Shown here one piece after another: positions 1-8,491 of a stretch of 64,000 nucleotides of DNA. Within the stretch, counting starts at the first letter, position 1, and each line of letters begins with the position of its first letter. Under the pieces are notes generated by a model. The model saw only the letters and a list, made by a program, of their open reading frames with translations, did not search any database and was not told the DNA's origin. A program made the translations under genes and the position numbers. Origin of the DNA: Amoeboaphelidium occidentale (taxonomy: Eukaryota > Aphelidiomycota > Aphelidea); the NCBI GenBank assembly GCA_023515795.1, contig JALGPX010000018.1, positions 64,609 through 128,608 on the forward strand, in the 5' to 3' direction.

Positions 1-731
1 CGATAGATTTGACTCCGAAAGTAGCTGAAGAAGCATTAAAAGATTCATCGATTTCACTGATTATCGCTTATCATCCTGTTATATTCCAACCATTAAAGCG
101 TCTTACTTTGGATGATCCTAAAACCGCAAGTATTTTAAAGTTGCTATCACGAGGAATTTCTGTGTATTCTCCGCATACAGCTGTTGACTCTACTCCTGGT
201 GGAATGAATGACTGGCTGTGTTCTGTATGTGGGGCCATTCCCGTGTCCCCTGTCACAAGTGCTGATCCTGCAATAATCAGCTCTTTACCAGATCATCTTA
301 AACCGAAAGTCAATATGTGTGGCTCTGGAAGAATTGGAGCATTTAAAGAGAAATCTACGATAAAGAACGTTCTAGACCGTTTAAAGAAGGAATTGAAACG
401 TGATCATATTCGCTACGCTTTGGGTAACGATCATCAATTGAATTCAGAGGTTCAGAGCGTGGCCGTTTGTGTTGGCAGTGGCTCTTCAGTACTGAAAAGA
501 GCCAAAGGTGCAGATTTACTTGTAACTGGGGAAATGAGCCACCATGAAATTTTGGCGTGCGTCGCAATGAACAAGAGCGTTGTTTTACTGGAACATTCTG
601 CTAGCGAGCGAGGATTCTTACCAACGATGAAACAATCTCTTGTGGATTTAATTCAGAAAGATACTTCGATCGCCGTTAAACCTGATATTATCATAAGTCA
701 AGCAGATAAAGAACCTGTTGAATTCTATTGA
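1..731 (+). CDS. NIF3: NIF3-like protein, 5' end cut by window edge
   Basis: The frame is open from the window edge (reads ..IDLTPKVAEEAL..) to a TGA at 729-731, so the start lies outside the window. Family marks seen: the metal-site stretch AYHPVIF near the start, DLLVTGEMSHHEI in the second half, and the closing HSASERGFL, which corresponds to the family's H-x-x-x-E-R ligand motif. The NIF3/DUF34 fold is a di-metal protein conserved from bacteria to humans. Its reaction is still poorly defined; the bacterial name GTP cyclohydrolase 1 type 2 comes from homology. About 240 residues are visible, covering most of the compact eukaryotic form without the first ~40-50 residues. The uS10m gene lies convergent to it, 54 nt away. 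No break is seen. Confidence 0.85.
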   Translation, partial: IDLTPKVAEEALKDSSISLIIAYHPVIFQPLKRLTLDDPKTASILKLLSRGISVYSPHTAVDSTPGGMNDWLCSVCGAIPVSPVTSADPAIISSLPDHLKPKVNMCGSGRIGAFKEKSTIKNVLDRLKKELKRDHIRYALGNDHQLNSEVQSVAVCVGSGSSVLKRAKGADLLVTGEMSHHEILACVAMNKSVVLLEHSASERGFLPTMKQSLVDLIQKDTSIAVKPDIIISQADKEPVEFY

Positions 732-785
732 TTATTTCGAATATCTCGAATAGAACCATGAATGAGCACGCTGTCTATTTCCCCT

Positions 786-1333
786 TTAAAGCTTGAGAGG
801 TTCTTTTTCAATAAGTTCATACTCCACTGCAACACCGGCTGGGAGATTCTGCGATACGTAATGCAGCCATCGCTTAACGAGTTCGACTTCAGAATCATAA
901 ATCTCCAGCTCCCGAATGTAATTCCTCATTTCGAATTGATCTTGATGCTTTGCGTATATAAACGGCGACTTATTAACAGACCATCTCGTCTCAATCTCAT
1001 AAGATACTTTGCTCAGATCATCTTCCACGATTTCATTCTTTACAGGTTCATTATCACTCCTCAAAGGCTTCTGGAATGAAGAGGATGACGTGTTTTTTAT
1101 GGGAAATATCGTCTTTGATGGCTTCAACTTCATTGCTTGAGCAGCTTGACGTGAGAATGATATAAAATAGTCCATTGGTTGATGCGTGTAGCTTTTGAAC
1201 GTGACTTTTGCTGTTAATTCTTTGGCCTCTGGAGCCCTCGTTGCTCGCGTAGCTACAGAAGGTTTAATTAATTGGAATTGAGGGCGTAATTACCAGCAGA
1301 AGCGAATCTCTTGAACAATCCCGATCTGATCAT
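786..1333 (-). CDS. MRPS10: Mitochondrial small-subunit ribosomal protein uS10m
   Basis: Two exons: 1294-1333 (ATG at 1331-1333) and 786-1252, split by a 41-nt intron (1253-1293) with GTAATT and TGTAG ends. Splicing gives 168 residues starting MIRSGLFKRFASAATRATRA, a basic Arg/Ser/Ala-rich presequence as expected for mitochondrial import. The rest matches S10m proteins: TFKSYTHQPMDYFISFSRQ, then RWSVNKSPFIYAKHQDQFE and ELEIYDSEVELVKRWLHYV. uS10 sits in the head of the small subunit. Without the intron the protein would start inside the conserved core, which is why the spliced start was chosen. It is divergent from the RFX gene, with about 300 nt between start codons. Confidence 0.85.
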
Positions 1334-1632
1334 CTTCAAATAGAAGAAAAGGAACTCTGAAAGCCTTCAACTTCATGACGGAGTTAAGCTTTCCTTTAAG
1401 GGCTACTAGTCCACAGCTCTTAACCTTTTATCATGAGATCTCTATGGACAAAGGTATGCCTTCTGTTTACTAATCACACATAGCTTTCTTTTCAACCCCT
1501 TAAATAATTTACACGGTAACAGTAAAATGTGTGGGCGTGCTCGGCTGGACTTGTTTGTGTTGCTGTCGCTTGCAGATTTGATGTTGTTTCAACTTTTTGC
1601 TCAAGCGTTTCACTCACATCAGAAAGATTACA
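1334..1632. promoter_or_regulatory. Divergent promoter region between uS10m and RFX
   Basis: This 299-nt stretch separates the two divergent start codons and must hold both promoters. It is AT-rich with pyrimidine runs near 1488-1500. A single GGTAAC around 1515 matches an RFX half-site, but no paired half-site completes an X-box. No coding frame or RNA gene is seen. Confidence 0.5.
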
Positions 1633-3709
1633 ATGGAGGATGAGATAAAGCCAATATTCTCAGCTTGCACCAGAATAGATGATCATGAGCCTTTAGAAAG
1701 TGTACAGGTTACGGAAGAGCAAGGACAGCTGGAGCAAAAATCAGTAAACAGCCCGAAGCGCAAGAGACAGCCGAAAGTCCTTCATCAAAAGATCATCAAA
1801 TGGTTAACAGAAAACTTTGAAGTAGAACAGGATTCTACGATATCAAGAGAATCGCTGTACACTGATTACGCTGAATGGGCAAAAGCAAATGGTTTAGAAG
1901 TTCTGAATTGCCAGAGCTTCGCAAGGATTCTGAGATCGATTTTCCCAAACATTACGACGAAACGAATAGGCATTCAAGGATTATCGCAGTATCATTATAC
2001 TGGGTTGAGATTAAAGAGTGATTCGTCATTGATACCACACAGCCACACGTTCATGGCGATGCATTCTGATGTGAAACCACAAAAGAAGTTGACACAATCC
2101 ATTTTGAATGAAGCTGATAAGATACAATTGGATTCTGATGCTGATCGTGCTGGTGCCAATGCTGCTCCTGTTGCAGATGATGGAAGGATTTCTGAGAGTG
2201 ATAAAATTACACTTCCACCTCCAAACGATACTCAAGAATTTCCCATGCTTCAAATGCCTGATTTTCCATCATTATACGAAATGATCAATGATTCTCATGA
2301 TACTGCTCATCATCAAATGCTTGCCATGATGAAGGATTGTGCTGATGCATTTGTTCATTCCTTTCACAGTCACATTGCCCTGATTGTTAAATTGTTGAAT
2401 GATCACATGTTGGATCAATTAGAAGCTGCATTGAATATGTACTGGAAGACTTTGCCTTCAGAGTTCTTGTCATTACTTACTAATCCGATAGTTTCTAAAT
2501 TTGTTGCAGACAGCTATGTGCATTTCTTTAGTGCCATTCTGAATCAGTTGTACTCAAAGACCATTCCTGGTATTGCAAAAGTTACTGTTGATGAATACGA
2601 GTTTATTCTATCGAATTTGGATTGTTTCATGAGTAATTCTCTAGAATTTGTTCCAGAATCTTTGAGAAATCCTGTCTTACTTGTAACAAGATGTTTTACA
2701 CTTTCTTTGAAAAGGTCTTTATCCCTTGCATCTTCAGCGAAAAAGGCAAAGTTCTTGAACACAAATAATTTCACTGTAAATGTGATGCTAGCAGACTGGA
2801 GAAAAATTGATGCTGAATCGATTAATCAGTATGTAACATGTGTCTGTGCGTGGCAAGATGGATTCGTAGAAGCAGTTCAAAAGGACATGTTGCTGATGTT
2901 GAGGCGTAGAACAACTTTGGATAATTGGTCTTTATGGTTGAACTCTTTGATTTTGAAAAGTATTCCATTTGCTCCAAGTTCACATGATGTTGATTTTTGG
3001 GTTGTGGATAATGCTGCAAAAGCATTCATCACCAAGTTTTGCTTTTATTTGGATCAACTTATCCAAGATTTTACCATTAATCATGTATCATCCTTCAATT
3101 CTTGGTATTCATTAAAGCAGTTTATCCAAGAGGAAGTCTGGTACATTGTTACGAAGAATATTTCCTTTTTGAAAATGAGCCAGTACTTGAAACTTGGCTT
3201 GAGTCGCTTTCCACAATGGATTAATGGTGTCTTGATTTACCATTTGGATCAGAGGAATTATTTCGGTGCTCCACAATCTTTGATGGTTCGCAATATGTCA
3301 TCATGTTCTTCTTCATCATCATTATTCACTCCCTCAAGATTATNNNNNNNNNNNNNNNNNNNNNAATGGTGTCTTGATTTACCATTTGGATCAGAGGAAT
3401 TATTTCGGCGCTCCACAATCTTTGATGGTTCGCAATATGTCATCATGTTCTTCTTCATCATCATTATTCACTCCCTCAAGATTATCTTCCATGCCAAGAC
3501 TACCAAGTGCACATGATCTATACATGAGATCTCACGAGATCACTGCAATGCCAGTTATGAGTCGCACAAACTCCTATGATAACTTGGTGCCTCTTCCATT
3601 CGGTTACATGCCGATTCTACCTCAGCCTCTTCAAGCGCCAATGCCGAGACTGGATGAAAAAGGCCATCATTCTCTTGTACAAATTTTAAATGTTGACCAA
3701 CAGCAATAG
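1633..3709 (+). CDS. RFX-family winged-helix transcription factor
   Basis: Start chosen at ATG 1633 (MEDEIKPIFS..). Residues 42-48 form a basic KRKRQPK stretch, a likely nuclear signal. Residues about 49-128 are an RFX DNA-binding domain: WLTENFEVE, LYTDYAEWAKANG, then KRIGIQGLSQYHYTGLRLK, the recognition wing. A long helical middle follows, of the kind RFX proteins use for dimerisation, then a Ser-rich stretch and a Pro/Met-rich tail ending NVDQQQ. The coding sequence runs through an N gap (3344-3364) with the same 121 bp on both sides, offset 142 nt. Counting the repeat once restores one frame of 644 residues. RFX factors bind X-boxes and in animals drive ciliary genes. This genome also encodes IFT144, but a link here is inference. 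Confidence 0.85.
3223..3485. repeat. Assembly gap with duplicated edges (first of three)
   Basis: N run at 3344-3364. The 121 bp before it (3223-3343) recur after it (3365-3485) with a single T/C difference near 3266/3408. The duplicated piece sits inside the RFX coding sequence and shifts its frame. This is best read as two overlapping contig ends joined without merging. The mismatch could be a second allele or an error. Confidence 0.85.
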
Positions 3710-3759
3710 ACGTCCATAAAATTTTCTATTCAATTTTGTTTCCAATCTTTGTAGGACAA

Positions 3760-4352
3760 ATGCCAGCCGATACCGTATCATCAAAACTTGGTAAGCTTTT
3801 GCGCATTACTCCGGAATACATTGCTTACCTTATAATTACACTGTAGTCGACAAGAAGGTGGAAAAGTACAATTTATTGGAAGTTAAGAATCTCCTGGATG
3901 ATTCCTTCAAACTGGTTCTTACGGAAATGTACGGCTACAAGGAAGACTTTACACACCAGGACATGCGATTAGTACTCGGATATCCCGCTGCCATAATTGC
4001 AGCTGCTATAGGTTATTACACATGGAAGACTCCGTTTCCGGAAACAAAGTTCTATTGCTTGATCGCTTGCATTGCATACTTTATCCTTTACGGTGCCATG
4101 CTGGCTTACCAGAAGTTCGTTGAGAAGGAAGTTGTTTATGTTGGTAGAGATAATAACGCAAAGATTGAAATCTACACCATCCTGAGGGACTTTGATCCTG
4201 TTTACAAACTGAAGCTCATTCGTAATTCATCTGAAGTGAAACAGTGGTCAGCTCCAATTTACAAATATTTGGACTCTGAAGGGCATTTTGTGCCTTCAAA
4301 CTTTGTTGCTGATTTTTCTTCTTTTGTCAATACTGCTGGAAAGAGCAAGTGA
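3760..4352 (+). CDS. SPCS2: Signal peptidase complex subunit 2 (SPC25)
   Basis: Exon 1 is 3760-3790 (MPADTVSSKL), then a 56-nt intron 3791-3846 (GTAAGC..CTGTAG), then exon 2 3847-4352. The product has 178 residues. The N-terminal part holds LLDDSFKLVLTEMYGYKED, typical of SPC25. Two membrane helices follow: LVLGYPAAIIAAAIGYYTW and FYCLIACIAYFILYGAMLA. The C-terminal domain is cytosolic. SPC25 is a non-catalytic ER subunit that helps signal peptidase work with the Sec61 translocon. The downstream RMP1-like gene starts only 4 nt after the stop codon, on the same strand. Confidence 0.88.
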
Positions 4353-4356
4353 TCAG

Positions 4357-5118
4357 ATGGTTAAGGATTTGGTATTGGATTATTCCTCTGAAGATGGGGG
4401 TACAAATAAAGTATTGGCCCGTTTACTTGATAATCTTGTCGTGATAAAAGCGTTAATGTATCGCAATAAGAATCAACATCGCGTTACTGCATATTATCAG
4501 CATTTGAAGGGTTGCCAACGGCTGTTAGATCAACTGTATATGTGCCTCGCTGGTGGAGGTGATCATTGTCTACTAGTTTTAGAGAAAGAGGATGATATCA
4601 TTTCTGTTTTACGGAAAGCGACAGATATATGCTGGAGGTTATTGAAAGAATGTGAAAAGACATACATTTGTATTAGGCGAAGCCTTCTACTTTTAGGGCA
4701 TTTCTTGCCGTTCGCTTTAACGTGTAATGCGTGGTGTGCAAGTACGTGGATGGCGTGTAAGGATTACATGCAGTTGATCACTTCAAAATTGGATACAATA
4801 TCTATTAATATAAAGGATCCAGAACTATCACGAACTGTTAGACTAGAATTAATGCGATATAAACAATATCTTGAAAACGCCAATGGTTTGGCATGCGATG
4901 AGACGATATATGACACCGTTTATGATGCGCCTGAAATGACAGACAAGAGTCCGGCTCAAGCCCTGCAGGTCGAAGAGATTTTTATGCCACCAACAGTTCC
5001 AAGCCACACAGAGCTTCAGAATGAATTGAAACCGTCAAAGATCAAGAAGAGTAGCAAGAGCAAAAGGAAAAGAGATTCAACTGACGCAATCTACGATATT
5101 TTCAATAAACTCTTCTGA
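4357..5118 (+). CDS. RNase MRP subunit RMP1 / NEPRO-like protein
   Basis: ATG at 4357 gives 253 residues. The key signature is MYRNKNQHRVTAYYQHLKG near residue 35: the RNKNQH motif followed by a helical segment is the hallmark of fungal Rmp1 and the related N-terminal domain of animal NEPRO. Both act in RNase MRP and pre-rRNA processing. The middle is helical and Cys/Trp-rich. The C-terminus is a Lys/Ser-rich tail (SKIKKSSKSKRKRDS), as expected for a nucleolar protein. The SPC25 stop lies 4 nt upstream, so its promoter must sit inside SPC25 or the two share a transcript. The assignment rests on the motif and general architecture. Confidence 0.6.
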   Translation: MVKDLVLDYSSEDGGTNKVLARLLDNLVVIKALMYRNKNQHRVTAYYQHLKGCQRLLDQLYMCLAGGGDHCLLVLEKEDDIISVLRKATDICWRLLKECEKTYICIRRSLLLLGHFLPFALTCNAWCASTWMACKDYMQLITSKLDTISINIKDPELSRTVRLELMRYKQYLENANGLACDETIYDTVYDAPEMTDKSPAQALQVEEIFMPPTVPSHTELQNELKPSKIKKSSKSKRKRDSTDAIYDIFNKLF

Positions 5119-5200
5119 GCCCTGCATCAAGACAACTTGAGGAGATAAAAAACTCATTGATGCATCCTTGAGAACATGGAAATCGATATCAGCAAAAAAT

Positions 5201-5273
5201 GATTCCGCCCGGGATCGAACCGGGTACCTTGGCCGTGTTAAGGCCATGTGATAACCAAATACACCACGGAACC
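5201..5273 (-). tRNA. tRNA-Val (anticodon AAC)
   Basis: Read on the minus strand, the 7-bp acceptor stem pairs GGTTCCG with CGGAATC (one G-T pair). The anticodon stem TGGCC/GGCCA closes a TTAACAC loop, giving anticodon AAC. The T arm contains GGTTCGATCCC. The length is 73 nt with no intron. A T run directly downstream (complement of the A run at 5194-5199) is a Pol III terminator. Confidence 0.93.
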
Positions 5274-5723
5274 GACCACAAAAAGTTTGTTTTTGGTGGG
5301 TTTATAAAGACGCGATATTATGAATCAGTTTCAAGTGGTCTACATCGAAAACGAGACGAAGAACGAAATCGGCAAGATAACAATCTGGCCATTAAAACGC
5401 TTTATTGAACTTTTCAAAGAGTTTTTCGAGTGGATGTGAAAGCGATTGTTCGTGTTTTGTGAAAACCATCCATTAAGCTGTAAGCATAAAGGGTTCTCCA
5501 TTTTTAGTTTTCTTTTCTTTTAAATCAGAAGGAAACATGTGGTCTTTTATCATGTATACAACCTCTCGATCCAATTATAGCTCTTGAAGCGCTGTATTCC
5601 GTTGTAAAGCAGAGTTAAATGTCAGTAACTAGCGGCTGGATGACTTTTCACAAGTGATACAACTACACCATATTTTTTTGCTTCCTTTTAACCCCTTAAG
5701 AGTATAAAGTAATGCAGAGCTAC
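5274..5723. other. Intergenic region without recognised features
   Basis: 450 nt between tRNA-Val and the next gene. I see no convincing frame, repeat or RNA gene. A pyrimidine-rich stretch ends in AACCCCTTAA near 5690, and a similar string lies upstream of the RFX gene near 1495. Any shared role is a guess. Confidence 0.4.
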
Positions 5724-6818
5724 TTAACAGCTGCGCTGACAGCACTTTGTCTTATGCTTTGCAATCCATGAAGTAAACTCTCCGTTCAATTTTAACATAT
5801 AAGATTTCCCACAGCAGCATGTCCACCTTTTCTCCGGCATTTTCGAAGAGAATTCTTGTTCTTTGTCAGGTGTTGGATCGTTTTCGCATTGCTTACATCT
5901 CATTATATGATTTTTAATTGTCTTTGTTAAAGAACCGTTCTTGTCCAATTGATAGGATTTCCCACAGGAGCATACCCATTTCTGTCTTAATCCTTTATGT
6001 CCTGTACCTTTTAATTTGGAACAAAACAAAGCTGGAAACTTTCTGTCGATACAGAACGCCCGGATGTTTGACTCCTCTGATCTTCTGGTTATCCTTGCCC
6101 CCGTAATACGTTGCTCGCGAAACTCGCTAGGTTCATAAGAGGTAATATGTGCAGAATGGTCTCCCACGAAATTGGTAATTTCCTGGAATCTAGTCTGCCT
6201 GTCGTACTTTTTAAGATGGAAATCGTAGTTGAAATAAACCAAGTATAGGGAAAATGGATGATATTCGTCATGATTAAGAATAATTGGCAACTGTTTGTAT
6301 ATAGAATCCAACTCCTGACAATTTGGTGCGAGTTTGTTTCCTTGTATGCCAATACGAACAAATATAATTGGACATTGAAACTTTCTTTCCAGCTCTCTTA
6401 GTATAACCATAGATCGAACAATGTCGTCATTGTAGCGAGAACTTCCGTGATACTTTTCATCGAGTTCAATGTAGTAAAGACAACCGTTTCCTTGTAACAG
6501 AAACTCCGTAATAAACCAAGTTGCGACCTCTGCAGCATGGATCGTGCGTCTTGACTTGCCTTCAAAACAATCAGCTCTAACGAGTAACCGCCTTGAACCT
6601 GCAATCAAAATCTCAGACAACGTGTGCTCCGCTCTATCACGCGAACTTCCCTGGGGCTTTTCGCAGTCGACAGCGAACCAGTCGGACAGCCTGTTCAGGT
6701 CACGAAAATACCTTGTTCCAATGTAGAACTCATATCTGTAAAACATAATAAATAAAACACGCTGAGTTAAAACCAAATAGTGATGTTCACAAATTTTTAG
6801 CAACAAAAATGTGAACAT
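5724..6818 (-). CDS. PD-(D/E)XK nuclease-like protein with twin Cys-His fingers
   Basis: A frame of up to 364 residues. The middle reads LLVRADCF..EVATWFITEFL..YYIELDEKYH..SRYNDDIVRS..CPIIFVRIG. The E-L-D-E-x-x-H, R and I-I-F-V-R-I spacing resembles restriction-endonuclease-like proteins that I recall from giant viruses and protists. The C-terminus holds two copies of one module: W-x-C-x-C-GKSY, about 12 residues with an N-G, then H-x3-x-C, followed by further Cys. They look like a tandem zinc finger not matched to a named class. The N-terminus is uncertain. A splice-acceptor-like TTTTACAG precedes YEFYIGTRYF, so the first ~27 residues may be intronic and a 5' exon may be missing. Function unknown; nucleic-acid cleavage or binding is an inference. 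Confidence 0.55.
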   Translation of the reverse strand: MFTFLLLKICEHHYLVLTQRVLFIMFYRYEFYIGTRYFRDLNRLSDWFAVDCEKPQGSSRDRAEHTLSEILIAGSRRLLVRADCFEGKSRRTIHAAEVATWFITEFLLQGNGCLYYIELDEKYHGSSRYNDDIVRSMVILRELERKFQCPIIFVRIGIQGNKLAPNCQELDSIYKQLPIILNHDEYHPFSLYLVYFNYDFHLKKYDRQTRFQEITNFVGDHSAHITSYEPSEFREQRITGARITRRSEESNIRAFCIDRKFPALFCSKLKGTGHKGLRQKWVCSCGKSYQLDKNGSLTKTIKNHIMRCKQCENDPTPDKEQEFSSKMPEKRWTCCCGKSYMLKLNGEFTSWIAKHKTKCCQRSC

Positions 6819-6819
6819 C
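6782..6819. repeat. Perfect-arm hairpin at the 5' end of the nuclease-like gene
   Basis: GATGTTCACA and TGTGAACATC form a 10-bp perfect inverted repeat. A further TTTTT/AAAAA pairing follows past a 2-nt bulge, with an AGCAAC loop. It overlaps the first possible ATG of the minus-strand gene, which argues that this start codon may not be used. It could be a cruciform, an operator-like palindrome or a tiny element end. Confidence 0.6.
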
Positions 6820-7183
6820 CTGATTGGTTGGCTTTACGCCTATCTTCCCTGTAACCAGATACTTTTCAGCCCAGCCGCACTATTCAAAAGCAACCGAGGA
6901 AGACGAATGCATCGACTTAGAAAGACTTCAATTAAAGTTTCTGTTCTTGAATTATGCGTTAAAAGAGAATGCGAAATGAAGGAGTTTGCAAAGCACAATA
7001 AATTCAGGTTGTTTGAATGAAACAAACATTGATCTTTCGTAATACAGGTCCTTATGACATGAAAGGTCTCAAGTATACGTGGTTACAAGTCTCGACTTTT
7101 GAGGTCTACTGCAAACAAAATTGAAGGGTGGTAGCCTCCACAATCAAAATTATAGTGTTAACGAAATTTTCAGTTTTATCAAT
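6820..7183. other. Intergenic region upstream of tRNA-Asp
   Basis: 364 nt with no convincing gene. It should contain the promoter, and possibly an unplaced 5' exon, of the minus-strand nuclease-like gene. Short frames on both strands lack family features. Confidence 0.35.
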
Positions 7184-7255
7184 TCTCAGATCGTATAATG
7201 GTTATTATCCCCGCCTGTCACGCGGGAGACCAGGGTTCGATTCCCTGTCTGAGAG
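7184..7255 (+). tRNA. tRNA-Asp (anticodon GTC)
   Basis: The acceptor stem TCTCAGA pairs with TCTGAGA and is followed by discriminator G. The D arm contains TAATGGTTA. Anticodon stem CCCGC/GCGGG closes loop CTGTCAC, giving GTC. The T arm has GGTTCGATTCC. The length is 72 nt with no intron, followed by a T7 Pol III terminator. Confidence 0.95.
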
Positions 7256-7632
7256 ATTTTTTTAGCTGAATGCAGTAATATTTTTTGAATGTGAAATGCT
7301 TAAAAGGTTATCCCTCTGCTGTAGAATATCATATCAAGTGTATCGTATCGCTACTGACGATTAATGCTCTTTTCCTATGGAATGCTCTCTGTTTCACTCT
7401 CCAATCGACTGCTACTGAATGACACGTTTTGAATGATAATCCTTTTAATATATTTTATTTTGAGCTTTTACAGTATATCTGGTTTCTAGCCTCCTGCTCC
7501 TTCTATTTTACCACAAAGTGCTTCATTCATCAAAAAAAATTTATATTATTAATCATCCCAGCAAAAGAAAATACGCTCAACTTCAATCATTAGACCAAAC
7601 CAAAGCAGTTGAAGATCCATAATCAATAATCT
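7256..7632. other. Intergenic, AT-rich, no recognised feature
   Basis: 377 nt between tRNA-Asp and the 3' end of the minus-strand unassigned gene. It contains an A8 run near 7535 and T-rich tracts. Part is probably 3' UTR. No RNA gene or open frame of note is seen. Confidence 0.35.
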
Positions 7633-8461
7633 CTAATGCCTCCGCAGCAGTGAAACTTGATCAATCCCAAACACTTTGGAACTCACTCTGAAACTCTTCA
7701 AGAGACTTTTCGCCTTCAACATGTATTCTCTAAACTCCTGTCCCAGCTCGAACACCGGAATTACCTTCTCCAACACAAGAGCAATAAACCTGAGATGAAC
7801 TGTTTTAATTAGCGGTCCTTTTAACAGATTCACTGATTTTTGAAGGGCCTCTCTCATTGGCTCAGTAAGCAACAACTTTAAGAGCGTGCAATCATCCCAC
7901 TTATAAATTCTACTTACAGCCGCCCTTTATAATTTCTAAAAGAGTTTTGACTTGTTGTTCCAAATATTCAACTCTTTTCTCGAGCCCTTCAACTTTCATT
8001 GAAATATCTGCTGATGAGGGCTCCAATTCAATCGCTGAATCTTTTCTGTTCTTGTTGGCATTCAAAGGAGTCCCATCATCTTTTATAAATGTCACTTTGT
8101 ATTCAATTTCCGGTTTATCAACAATTACAATGACATTCCGTAAACAGGATTCCCTTCTTAACTTCAGTCTCAAAAAACAGACACTTTGAAGCCTCTTTTC
8201 AACAAAAACAGAATACCATAAATCCCCCTCTTGTAATTCATCATCATCGTAACCCTGAAACGTTTCAAAGTATTCTTCAGAGTCCAAAGAATCCGTCTTA
8301 CAAAAGAAAACTTCGATAAATCTGCTGCTGCTTTCCACAAAAATCTGATCAATTGAGACATTATGAGAAAACTGAATTAAAACTTCTCTACAATAAATTT
8401 TCTTATCTGCTTCAGCACTTAGAGAGAGATTCTCTGCGTCGTTCAAAACTTGGACGCTCAT
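7633..8461 (-). CDS. Unassigned protein with galactose-binding-like N-half; 3' structure unresolved
   Basis: ATG at 8459-8461. The first frame (to 7910) encodes about 183 residues: a beta-rich half (LIQFSHNVSIDQIFVES..RFIEVFF..SVCFLRLKLRR), a linker, then a short coiled coil (VEGLEKRVEYLEQQVKTLLEIIK). A second frame (about 7920-7633) continues in coding-like style, WDDCTLLKLLLTEPMREAL..RFIALVLEKVIPVFELG, ending LLRRH. A GTAAGT..TTAAAG pair 42 nt apart lies between them, but splicing it does not preserve the downstream frame. A different intron (donor at GTCAAAACT) or a sequencing error is possible. The layout loosely recalls animal PAAT (C10orf88), but I cannot confirm this. Its start codon lies 30 nt from that of eIF4B. 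Confidence 0.45.
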
Positions 8462-8491
8462 TCGTCTTCTCTTTCACGAAATCAGAAAAAA
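8462..8491. promoter_or_regulatory. 30-nt divergent inter-start spacer
   Basis: Only 30 nt separate the start codons of the minus-strand unassigned gene and eIF4B. The two core promoters and 5' UTRs must overlap each other or the opposite coding sequence, unless either gene has an unseen upstream exon or later start. The spacer is A-rich just before the eIF4B ATG. Confidence 0.5.

Noticed and set aside
762-1079. Plus-strand frame opposite uS10m
   Set aside because: The minus strand encodes a recognisable S10m protein; the plus frame has no family features.
1512-1522. RFX binding site upstream of the RFX gene
   Set aside because: Only one half-site (GGTAAC) is present without a paired half at the right spacing; such hexamers occur by chance.
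3223-3485. Tandem repeat within the RFX gene
   Set aside because: It flanks an N run, and the same pattern recurs at two other gaps. An assembly overlap explains it better than a real repeat.
5199-5408. Plus-strand open frame over tRNA-Val
   Set aside because: It is an antisense shadow of the tRNA; the P-P-G-I-E-P-G-T stretch is the usual translation of a T arm.
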